From NCBI GenBank assembly GCA_024803745.1, contig JANJXV010000004.1, forward strand, positions 51,345,858 through 51,409,857: 64,000 nucleotides of DNA. The letters are read 5' to 3'. The position numbers and the translations under genes were made by a program. Positions 36,129-46,010 of this stretch are shown here, piece after piece. Numbering within the stretch: position 1 is the first letter of the stretch; every line of letters begins with the position of its first letter. This DNA comes from Megascapheus bottae. Lineage: Eukaryota; Chordata; Mammalia; Rodentia; Geomyidae. The notes under the pieces were generated by a model that worked only from the letters and a program-made list of their open reading frames with translations, ran no database searches and had not been told where the DNA came from.

Positions 36129-36368
36129 TTTTTACTGTTTACTTATGTCTTGATATATAGCAGTCTACTATATTTATGCCTCTGTACATAAGTAATTGAT
36201 TTTAAGCATTTCTGCAAAACTATCTATATTCAGTTCAAACTGAATATAATAATATTGACACATACATACACACACATACATCCACATATGCATGTATACT
36301 TATGCATATATATACATATATACAGCATGTATATCCTTAATATCACTAATAATTAAATTTAGAAAATG

Positions 36369-36600
36369 GAATAATTCCTGGGGATTTGTAATCCTACTTA
36401 CTCAGGAAGCTAAATTCTGAGGTATCATGGTTCATATCCAGCCAGGGAAGGAAAGTCCATGAGAATCTTCTCTCCAACTATCTACTCAGTAAAAAAGGAA
36501 GTAGTACTGTGACTTAAGTGGTAGAGTGCTAGCTTTGAGCACAAAGAGGCTCAAAGAGGCTCAGGGATAGCTCTCAGGTCCTGACTTGAAGCCCAAGACA
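36369..36600 (+). mobile_element. diverged SINE-C
   Basis: 'tttgtaatcctacttactca', 'tctctccaactatctactca', 'gacttaagtggtagagtgct', 'cttgaagcccaagac'. A 12-bp 'aaagaggctc' motif is tandemly duplicated near 36541-36561. The tail runs into the GA array. Confidence 0.75.
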
Positions 36601-36618
36601 AGAGAGAGGCGGGGGGGG

Positions 36619-36682
<64 letters not shown>

Positions 36683-36710
36683 AAGAGAAAGAGGGAGGGA
36701 GGGAGGGAGG

Positions 36711-36767
<57 letters not shown>

Positions 36768-36812
36768 GAAGAAAGAAAGAAAGAAAGAAAGAGGAAGGAA
36801 GGAAGGAAAGGA
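36601..36812. repeat. 210-bp purine tract: (GA)n, (GGGA)n, (GA)n, (GAAA/GGAA)n
   Basis: Compound all-purine array with G10 near 36610. It yields frames of 102-105 codons on both strands that are pure Arg/Glu, Ser/Leu repeats and are not genes. Confidence 0.95.
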
Positions 36813-36941
36813 AAATGTAATAATGGTAGAAGGTTTTCTCAATTTCCTTTTGATGTTCAGAAAGAACACAGTGTATTTTGTAAAACATAATTATGATAAT
36901 TAATGTATATAGGCTTTAACGAAACATTTTTTATTCATATA

Positions 36942-37126
36942 TTTTTTGCCAGTCCTGGGCTTGAGCTAAGGGCTTGAGCACTGTCCTTGAACTTTCTCAA
37001 GGCTAGAGCTCTACCACTTGATTCTCAGCACCACTTCTGGCTTTTTTCTATGTATGTGGTACCAAGGAATCAAACCCCGGTCTCCATGCATGCTGGTCAA
37101 GCACTCTACCTCTAGGCCAAATCATG
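36942..37126 (-). mobile_element. SINE-D
   Basis: 'tttgccagtcctgggcttga', 'caaggctagagctctaccac', 'gtatgtggtaccaaggaatc', 'ctctaggccaaat'. Nearly full length; the last head bases are lost. Confidence 0.9.
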
Positions 37127-38284
37127 TTTTAAAGAGCATCATTACAACGATTGCTCAAAACATAAATGGCATAATTCTAACCATTGGTCTATAACAATAG
37201 GGAAAATAAGAGTGGAAAGTGAAGAATTGAGGGTAAATCATTTCTAAGCACACCGTAACTAAGAAGCCAGCTCAAGGAATCGTGGCAAAAACTGTTGGTC
37301 AATAGGGAGTTTGAAAAGGAAGAAAAGCTAAAACAAAGAGAGAATTATTGTGATAATATATGGGAAATAAAGTGATCAAACCCCTTTGAGTAATTAATAG
37401 ACAAAATAAAACTGTTATTGGGTATAGGAGAAATATTAGGGAAGAAGGATAAGAAGAGAGTGATATGAGCATGATTAGAGTAGATTATTTACACGTACAA
37501 AAAGATAACAAAACCTGTTGAAATTATTTTAAGAAGGAGAAATGGGGTAGAGTTAGATGATTATACATTGATTATAATATACTGTATATATGTGTAATTT
37601 TCAAAATATAACTGCAAATTGTAAAATTAATATATGTTAATAAAAACAAATAAATGATAATGAACACACATTAAACCATGGCCACAGACTCATTGCTAGA
37701 AATCTAGAATTTTTACTTTTGGGTTCCTGACAAGTGTTTGAAAAGAAGAAAGTAAATGTGGGCTTACCCTGATTCTGTGTCCAGCCAGATGGTTTATTAA
37801 TGGATGCTGTAGAGATCACTGTTCTTACAGTTCCTCATAATCTATTTTTAATTCAATTGGAATAAACACATGGTGACCTAACTAGACAAATCTGTCAGAT
37901 TGTATAATCAGTTTTCATTTAGAGTGAACTTCTAATATCAGGTTGATTGAACCTATTGTCAACAAGGGAGAGAGTAAAATATGGGATTAAGAGACATATC
38001 TTACAACTCAAATATGTGGAGGCACAAAAACACAATATATTGAACATGCATCTGCATCTTATAAATATACACACAATCAATCTTTTTGATTGTGTTTGTA
38101 TGTGAACATAAATATACATAGATTTTGTGTAAACTATTTTAATATATTTCAGAAAAATTAGATATCTGAAAATAAACCTATACCATATTGTCATTGAAAG
38201 ATTACTCAGAATCAGTCAAATAGAATATTGCAAAAAATTTTCCTGACTTAAAAAAGAAAAAAGGTCTTTCATTTATAGGTCATT
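37127..38284. other. unique AT-rich DNA
   Basis: A 91-codon minus frame (37919-38194) lacks any recognisable feature. No repeat seen. Confidence 0.35.
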
Positions 38285-38333
38285 TTTTTTGCCAGTGCTG
38301 AATCTGAATTCAAGCTTCAGGACTGGCAAAAAA
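38285..38333. repeat. SINE-tail fold-back, probable collapsed inverted SINE pair
   Basis: Left arm 38285-38302 and right arm 38316-38333 are reverse complements at 17 of 18 bases ('ttttttgccagtgctgaa' / 'ttcaggactggcaaaaaa') with a 13-bp loop. Each arm is the 3' end of a SINE-D copy, one minus and one plus, with both heads missing. Confidence 0.75.
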
Positions 38334-39405
38334 TACTGAAAAGTCCTATTAAAGGTATATTTGAGGATGAGCCTAAAAATGAACATAAGGTTATGCCTCT
38401 CTAATATACAACGACTATGGAAAAATGGAGAAAGTGAAAGTAAAAAAAGGAACAACTCAAAGAGACAACTGACCTCTTTATTTAATATTTTATCACTAGA
38501 AACATTTTAATCAAATTGAAATGATCTCCCAGTAACAGAGGAAGTGTAAGAATATACCAATTTACTCAGATTAATAGGAGGTGAAATATAATTTTTTTCT
38601 TTATTCAGTAAAGGAAAAATTAAGACAAGAACAGTGATATAAGTGCATATATGAAGGACCTAAATGCACAAGGTATTGTGTAGTCAGACCTTGTAATCAG
38701 ACAACCTGATAGAGGTTATGATTTGTGAAATGCTGAAAATAAATTTGGCTTTACAACATTTCTTCTGACAAACACTGAAACAAGCCAATGCTAAATTTCA
38801 GCTATCAAAAGTCTGGTATGAATAGAGATTTTATCTTTGATGGTGAGAGTCAGTGAGAGCATTTCTCATGTCAAAGACTCAAAATTTCACTTCTTATAAA
38901 ATCAAAAATAATGTTATTCCACAGTTTTCTTCTTGTGCATCCTACTCATTTCACTTGTTTAACACACTGAGACCTTGATGTCTGCATAAGTAGTATAATT
39001 TCCCTGGACAGAACTTTTTGACCTTCATGTTACTTCTATTTTATCAAAGGGTATAAAAAATAGATTCTCAATATTATGTGTATAATGTTTTTTACACATG
39101 TGAAAGTAAATGGAATATGTGAAGATACATGAATTATGTCTACATTACATATTGTGAAAATTTTTGAGTGACTATTAGAGTCTGAAATTAACCACATTCT
39201 TCATTCTACTTTATATAAAAATAAAAGAATACAGTCAAATGGAGAGATGTATAATTATGAATATTCCCAAGTCTTCTACATAGTCATGGCTCCATGATGG
39301 GAAAGAGCTTGAGCCAAGGAAGAATCTACATTCAGCACAAATTACTTATGGGGTCTGTTAATCATTTTGTGCATGAGTCAATATGCTTTCTGAGCTGGCA
39401 TCTAC
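38334..39405. other. unique AT-rich DNA
   Basis: Nothing recognised. Confidence 0.4.
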
Positions 39406-39548
39406 ACAGCAGAACCCTGCTCTCATCCCAGAACTTGGAAAGCTGAAACAGAAAGACAAGGAGTTCAAGCTCTGACTTGGCTCATTAACTCTTGTCAGAC
39501 CTGGTTACTTGAGTTGCTATCTCAGAAAAGAAGAAATGGGGAGAACAA
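39406..39548 (+). mobile_element. old B1-like SINE
   Basis: 'catcccagaacttggaaagc', 'aaggagttcaagctctgac' and 'gagttgctatctcagaaaag' follow the B1/Alu monomer order. Diverged. Confidence 0.5.
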
Positions 39549-40524
39549 AACAGAGGGGAGGGAAGAGGATAGCCTGGAGCTCCTCCAAATTTTGAAACAT
39601 GTCCTGATCTCAACGAAGTCTCTCTTGCAGATCATGGAAAAAAAAAACTTTCTCATAGTGTAAATTTAAATTCTGTATTGTATCTTTGTTGTCAACAAAC
39701 CTATAGTAACGAGTAAGTAAACAGGCAATATCACAACTACTACTAAATATACTTACATATTAATCCCACTGTATTTCCCAAGTTGCCATAACCATAACAA
39801 ATAAAACAATCAATTATATAATGATCCCCCCAATGACAAATGGATAGTCCCAGGCAGAAAAGCAGATGTCCATAGTGAGTTTTCCAATTTCAAGTTGCAG
39901 TTATAGTTGTGTGTTTCCCTTAAGCAGAGCTAACAAGCCAGCATGTAAATTTCCCCTTAGGAGCAAATGTAAAGTAACTGGCTTTCATTCCTAGGGAGTC
40001 AGGCAAAAGAGACACTGAGGAATCAATAGTCTGGCTATAGCCAATAAATCAATGTCCCATATTTGTTTAAAATGTCTTGCCATTAAGTGATTGATTTGAC
40101 ATATGTGTGATGTTTTGATCACTTATTTCTAATTGTTATTTATTTATAAATAGGAAAGACTTGTGAAAGATGAGAGTATTGAAAGGAAAATGTAGGTGCT
40201 AACTCTCTGTTGAGGGATGGCCTCAAAGTGCATCAGGAATACTTGCAGCCTCATGATAACTTTATAGTGTGTAGAGACAACAGAGCTTTAAAGAATATCA
40301 GCTAAGACTTTATATTTTGTTGAGTTAGAATGGTTTCACAGAACCAATTCACTAAAATTACAGTTGAATCAGTTTTATTGCTGCTATATCTAGTGGCAAC
40401 AACCACTAAAAATCAATCATTCAAAATACAGAATACTTTCCTTAGTGGAGAAAAATATTCTGGTAAAGTATATAGTAAATTTATTTTGCTGAGCATCATA
40501 AATACCAATTTTTACATTTTTTAA
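39549..40524. other. unique DNA
   Basis: Nothing recognised; a 64-codon plus frame ends at the L1 target site. Confidence 0.35.
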
Positions 40525-40539
40525 AAAAAATAAGAAGTA

Positions 40540-42196
40540 GGAGGCAGAAGATGGCGCTGAGACAATAGGAACGCAGCCTACCTTTCTCCCACAAAAAGAG
40601 AGAACCTGGGAATCTCACGAGCCAACTACCTTAAGAAATCCACAACAACAAACTCAAGAAGCAACAGAGAAGGACTCAAACCAGAAAAGAAATCCAGATA
40701 AAGCTTACATCCAATTTTCTCAAAGAATTCCAGACGTGAGGACCCCTGCCCCATCCCTCTCCACCAGCTCCAAGCTGGGAAAGCCGAGGCAGAGGACACC
40801 GGGCCGGGCATCCCCGACCACACCACAGAAACAAGCATAGACCTGGCCAGCAACAGGAGAAGCCAGATGCAGGAACCAGTGCAGACCAGACCAGCAAGCA
40901 GCAGAACCCAGATGCGCACCACAGGCAGCGGCAGAGATCTGAGGGGAGTGAATGATTCTCCAACACCATGGAGCAGCCCACAGCCAAAGGCAGAGGAATG
41001 AGTAGCCCAGCGGGTCCCCAAACCCATCGGGAAAGCAGAGCTGGTGGTGAGCTATAGAACTTAACTCAGACCCCTCCACCCCGCCCGAAAAAGACTGGCA
41101 AGTGCAGGGGGGCAAGGAATTTAGAATCCTATCCCTTCCCTCAACAGCCCCCTCCCCCACGCCATTGAATGGAGACTGACAGGCTGGCGGGCACTAAGAT
41201 CCAGTACCTCACCAAGGGAGGCGGAGGTGTCCCAGCCCCCACTCTCCCAACAGCCTCCACCCTAGGCCTCAGACTGGAGACTGACAGGCAGGAGGGCACT
41301 AAAACCCAGCACCCCACCAAAGGGGGCATAGGTATCCCTGCTACCACCCACCCAACAGGTTCCTCTCCCAGGCCTTTGACTGGAGACTGACAGGCGGGCG
41401 GATGCTAAGACCCAGAACCTCACCAAAGGGGGTAGAGTTGTCCCAGCTCACCCCCCCCCAACAGGTTCCTCTCCCAGGCCACTGGATCTGGGGGGCGCTG
41501 AGACCCTGCCTTCCAACAGTGGATGGGGTGTGAGGGAGTCTAGGAGCCAGCATCTGTCCCCCTCAAATCTTGAGCAGGGCAGCCTCCAGTGGGAATCCCC
41601 AGCAAGACAGCACCAAGGGGCCCCCCACAGATATAGACTCTGACAAAACAGTGGAAACACAGCACGGATCTGAAGGGCAGACCAGTAGCCAACATTGCCT
41701 TCTGAGATTCAGAAAGGCGCTGCTCTGCCCTTGGAGCCCACCTCCTTGGCTGGGTCGTGGAACAGAGCAGAAACCAGCTGGTCCAGCTGAGAGCTCATGG
41801 AAACCCCCAAACTCCAGACCCTTAGCCGGCCCATCCCTGGAAACAGTGCAGGAAAATCAACCATCCACCCAGCTGCTGAGACTGAAGTGCGCAGACCCAT
41901 TCCATGGCCCACTGTGAGGCCACAGGTTGGGCTGAGAGCTAGTTGTACAGGCTGAACACCTGCAAAAACTGCAAACTCTGACCTAGTCAGCAGAGGAATC
42001 AATTTGGCCAAGAACCACAGGTATACACAGAGTCCCAGAACCACTGGTCCGAATCCGAGTAAAGACCGCCACCTACTGACTACAGAACAAACCACAACAA
42101 CAGTTCTCGATGCCTAGGAAAGCACAAAGACAAATTACGACATACATAAATAATCAAAGTCCCACACAAAGCCCAAAAAGAAACAAGAGCAAAGAG
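40540..42196 (+). promoter_or_regulatory. L1 5'UTR / internal promoter region
   Basis: Begins 'ggaggcagaagatggcgctg'. The 'aagatggcg' core (40548-40556) matches a YY1-type site near the start of the promoter, a position also known in primate L1. The region is markedly GC-rich and CpG-containing against an AT-rich background. Antisense frames of 128-146 codons here (40626-41160, 41709-42095) are best explained by GC content. Promoter activity is inferred from position. Confidence 0.8.
41163..41490 (+). repeat. 105-bp tandem repeats in the L1 5'UTR
   Basis: Three successive units begin 'ggagactgacagg' at 41171, 41276 and 41382 (spacing 105 and 106 bp). Each continues with 'gcactaaga..ccagcacc', 'caccaaagg' and 'caacaggttcctctcccagg' or close variants. 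A partial fourth starts near 41484. Confidence 0.9.
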
Positions 42197-42800
42197 ATGA
42201 GAGAGATGTCACCATCCCAAGAAATGACACCTGAAGAGGCACAAAATATGACTCAAATGAAGGAGATGATTTAAGAAATGACTAATGAAATTAAGGCTGA
42301 ATTCCAAAAACATAAGCAAGATATTTCCAAGGAACTCTTCGAATTCAAAAGAGAAGTGGAAGAAAAGTTCAATACCCTCTCAGCAGACATGATCAGCTCA
42401 GTGTCCACACTTCAAGCAAAAATGGAGGCATTCAGCAGCAGATTGACTGAGATGGAGAATAGAACATCAGGAATGGAAGATAAAACACAAGAGCTGGAAC
42501 AGAGAACCACCACCTTGGAAAAAATCAGTCTTGGAAAAATCCTAGAAAGAACTCATCTAGACATATCACAGTAAAGACATTAGACCCAAATACCAAGGAA
42601 TTGATCTTAAATGCTGCAAAAACAAAGAAAGAGCTATACTACAATGGGAAAATTTCAAATCACAGCAGATGTCTCCACGCAAACCCTAAATGCAAGAAAA
42701 GCTTGGAAAAACATCGTTTATGTCCTGAAGACGAACAACTGCCAACCCAGACTGATATATCCAGCAAAACTAGCATTTACATTTGAGGGAGAAAAATAAT
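42197..42800 (+). pseudogene. L1 ORF1 remnant
   Basis: ORF1p is the RNA-binding chaperone of the L1 particle: N-terminal coiled coil, central RRM and C-terminal domain. The likely start is ATG 42197; an in-frame TAA lies at 42272-42274 after 25 codons. The same frame then stays open to 42573 with a charged heptad-like coiled coil rich in Glu, Lys and Leu. After about 42545 most of the RRM is missing. Sequence resumes near 42600 with 'ILNAAKTKKELYYNGK', shifts frame near 42660, and continues with a C-terminal domain containing 'PRLIYPAKLAF', ending at TAA 42797-42799. Two frame breaks, one nonsense codon and one deletion make it nonfunctional. Confidence 0.85.
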
Positions 42801-42986
42801 ATTTCACTCCAAAGAGAAGCTTTATGAATACGTGCACACTAAACCAGCGATACAAAAAATATTAATTAATCTAGAACAAATTGTACAACACCAAGAACCC
42901 CCATCAAGAAGCAAATATCTATAATTCACTAAACACGAAAAGGGAAAAAGGAGAAAGAAACTTAGAAGTAAAAATAAATAACAATA

Positions 42987-43675
42987 ATGGACACTGACCA
43001 CTTTTCCATAATCTCCCTAAATGTGAACAGGCTGAACAATCCAATCAAAAGACACAGATCAGCAGACTGCATTAAGAAACACCACCCATCCATATGTTGC
43101 TTCCAAGAGACCCACCTCACTGCCAAAGACAGAAACAAATTCCAAGTAAAAGGATGAAAACAAATTTTCCACTCCAATGCACCCTGCAAAAAAGCAGGAG
43201 TAGCAATCCTAATCTCCGACAAAATTAACTTGTCAGAAAATCAGTACATATAGAGATGACCATGATATATTAGTAAAGGGTACAATCCATGCCCATAATA
43301 TTACAGTTATAAACATTTACTCCCCAGCACGGGAGCACCCAAATTCGTCAAACAAACTCTCTTAGAATTACAGAACAAGATAGACTCAAACACCATCATA
43401 GTGGGAGACCTCAATATACCACTCTCAACAAATGACAGGTCAACTCAACAAAAGTTAAACAAATACACCATCAACTTAGATGACACCATAGCCCAGCTGG
43501 GCTTAACATATATACACAGAGTCTTCCACCCAACGGTGAAACTTTTTACATTTTTCTCAGCAGCATATGGAACACAGTCCAAAATAGACCATATAATAGT
43601 TCATACAGAAAACTTAAGCAGATGCAAGAGGACTGATATAATCCCATGCATTCTATCAGACCACAGTGGTCACAG
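42987..43675 (+). pseudogene. L1 ORF2 endonuclease-domain remnant
   Basis: This APE-like endonuclease nicks target DNA for target-primed reverse transcription. The start is ATG 42987. 'QETHL' (43104-43118) carries the catalytic glutamate. An in-frame TGA follows at 43155-43157, and near 43240 the frame is lost over about 100 bp. From 43401 it is open again with 'GDLNIPLS', 'FFSAAYGTQSKIDHI' and the catalytic 'SDH' at about 43656-43664. The ends of the domain are recognisable but it cannot be translated as one protein. Confidence 0.9.
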
Positions 43676-45175
43676 CAAAGGCAGTTCTAAGAGGCAAATT
43701 TACTGCACTAGGAGCGCATATTAAAAAGACAGAAGAAGAGCATGTAAATATCTAAAAAAAAAAACCTGAAACACCTAAAGGAGGAAGAAAAAGTTAATTC
43801 TAAAACAACTAGAAGGACAGAAATAACAAAAATAAAATCAGAAATATCAGAGATTGAAAAAAGTTCTACTATACACAAAATTGATAAATCAAAAAGTTGG
43901 TTCTTTGAGAGTCAACAAAATAGACAGACCCCTGGCAAGATTAAACAAAAAAAGGAAAGGGGAGACTGAAATAAACAAGATTAGGGACTCCCACGGAAAC
44001 AATCACAACTGATTTCCAAGAAATTCAGTCTATACTGAATAAGTACTAGTAGAAATAGTATTGGCACAAAAACAGACCAGAAGATCAGTGGAACAGAATA
44101 GAAGACCCAGAAATAGAACCACATACCTATAGGCAACTTTGTATTTGACAAAGGAGCCAAAGATATACAGTGGAAAAAACACAGTCCATTCAGTTATTGG
44201 TGTTGGCAAAACTGGGCAGCCACGTGCAGAAAACTAAAAGTTGACCCTAGCCTGTCGCCATGCACAAGCATTAACTCAAAGTGGATTAAAGACCTCAACG
44301 TCAGACCGGAAACCATGAAACTGCTACATGATAAAATAGGAGAGACACTGGAAGTCTTAGGCACAGGCAAAAGATTTCTAAATAGAATCCCAGGGTCACA
44401 ACACATTGGAAAAAGACTCGATAAATGGGACTACCTAAAAATAAAGTTTCTGTACAGATAAAATCATAGTCTCAAAAGTAAAGAGACAGCCAACCAACTG
44501 GGAAAACATATTCACCAACAATACATCTGACAAATGCTTAATATCCAGTATCTACAGGGAACTCAAGAAACTAATCCCACTCAAACCCAAAAAACAATTC
44601 ACTAAATGGGCAAGGGAACTAAAGAGAGACTTATCAGAAGAAGAGATTAAAATGGCAGAAAAGCATATGAGAAAATGTTCACCATCTATGGTCATAAAGG
44701 AAATGCAAATAGAAACAACCCTAATATACCACCTTACCCCAATTAGAATGGCAAAGATTTTGAACTCAGATAATGACAATTGCTGGCAGGGTTGTGGAGA
44801 AAAAGGAACTCTTCTACGCTCCTGGTAGGATTGTAAACTAGTTCAGCCACTCTGGAAAGCAGTGTAGAGGTTTCTTAGAGAACTGAAAATAGACCTCCCC
44901 TACGATTCCGCCGTACCATGTCTGGGCATCTATCCTGAACATCATGACCAAAGATATTAGAAGGACACCTGCTCAGCTGTGTTCATCTCTGCACTATTCA
45001 CAATAGCCTGGCAATGGAATCAATCCTGATGCCCTACTGCAGATGAATGAATACAGAAAATGTGATATACATACACAATGGAATTCTACATAGCCAACAG
45101 ACAAGATAAAATAATGGCATCCACAGGGAAGTGAATGAATCTAGATCAAATCATGTTGTGTAAGACAAGTCAAGA
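43676..45175 (+). pseudogene. L1 ORF2 post-endonuclease and C-terminal remnant, RT deleted
   Basis: At 43676-44040 the linker between endonuclease and reverse transcriptase is present ('AKAVLRGKF', and 'KSWFFE'-like near 43900). At about 44045-44075 the sequence jumps to the region after the polymerase ('gtattggcacaaaaacagac..cagtggaacagaat'). The RT core, including its FADD box, is therefore missing, a loss I estimate at well over 1 kb. The C-terminal part runs to about 45175 and includes a Cys-rich zinc-knuckle-like stretch near 44790-44830 ('GCGEKGTLL') whose later residues are mutated. Stops occur in all frames. Confidence 0.85.
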
Positions 45176-45556
45176 CCTAAGGAATAGAATGCACATGGTA
45201 TCCTTAATACGTGGCTATTAAATCCAAAGAGTACAAGAGCGAGGACTCAATAACTGCATACCCAAAATGATGGGCATGATAAGGGAAATATAAACATAAC
45301 TAGACATAAAAACCTATGACTCTATAGACATAATGTTTTATTTCATAAATTAATATGTTTCTATGACATACAAACCCTTAGCTTAATTTTGATTAAATTC
45401 TAAATACTAAGTCCCAGTGATTGTAAATAGAGATTCCCTCCTTGAACACTCACTGGTGTTTGTTAAACTTGTCATTTAAAATATGATGTAAAAATCAATG
45501 TCAATGAATTCTTTAATAAAAAATAAGAAGTATTCTATTTGGGTTAAAAGTCCATC

Positions 45557-45753
45557 CAGAGGCTCAGAATATAACGTAGTGATAGAACATTTACCTATCA
45601 ACTATTAAGCTCTAGGTTTGCTATCTCGGTTGCACACTCACAGAAAAAGCATGAAGTGGTGCTGTGGCTCAAGTGGTAGAGTTCTAGCCTTGTGAAATCC
45701 CAATGACAGTGCCCAGGCACTGAGTTCAAGCTCCAGGACTGACAAAAAAAATA
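45557..45753 (+). mobile_element. diverged SINE-D
   Basis: 'gtagtgatagaacatttacc', 'agtggtgctgtggctcaagt', 'gtagagttctagccttgtga', 'gttcaagctccaggactgac'. The head half is old; the tail half is better kept. It lies just downstream of the L1 TSD. Confidence 0.8.
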
Positions 45754-45771
45754 CATCCATACAAGCTCATC

Positions 45772-46010
45772 AAGGTACTGGTGGCTCAAATTTGTAATCC
45801 TAGTGACTCAAAAGAACAAAATCAGAGGATTAAAGTTCAAACCAAGGCAGGACAGTCCATTAAATTATGTCCAATTACCAAGAAAGCCAGAAGTGAATCT
45901 GTAGCTCAAATGAAGGGTATAACTTTGAGTAAAAATACTCAATCATAGTGCCAAGGTTCTGAGATCAAGCCCCCATTATGACACCAAAAGATAAAACAAC
46001 AAAAAAGTTA
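45772..46010 (+). mobile_element. diverged SINE-C
   Basis: 'ctggtggctcaaatttgtaa', 'tgtccaattaccaagaaagc', 'ctgtagctcaaatgaagggt', 'ctgagatcaagcccccatta'. Same strand as the SINE-D immediately upstream. Confidence 0.7.

Larger units (their letters stand above)
40525..45532 (+). mobile_element. L1 (lineage B) with 5'UTR, 3' end and TSD but internal deletions
   Basis: The element spans about 40540-45517. The TSD 'aaaaaataagaagta' is perfect (40525-40539 and 45518-45532), though its A-run makes the 3' edge ambiguous. Order: GC-rich 5'UTR (about 1.65 kb), ORF1 remnant, ORF2 endonuclease remnant, a short post-endonuclease part, ORF2 C-terminal part, 3'UTR with 'aataaa' at 45515-45520. Total length is near 5.0 kb instead of the usual 6-7 kb, because most of the ORF1 RNA-binding domain and essentially all of the reverse transcriptase are absent. 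It therefore cannot retrotranspose by itself. Confidence 0.95.

Noticed and set aside
36561..36903. 102-105-codon frames on both strands
   Set aside because: Pure Arg/Glu or Ser/Leu repeats translated from a GA microsatellite. The same applies at 2164-2536, 14425-14658, 31527-31889, 35784-36023 and 57036-57359.
40525..45532. A full retrotransposition-competent L1
   Set aside because: ORF1 has a nonsense codon, a frameshift and a deletion; ORF2 lacks its reverse transcriptase.
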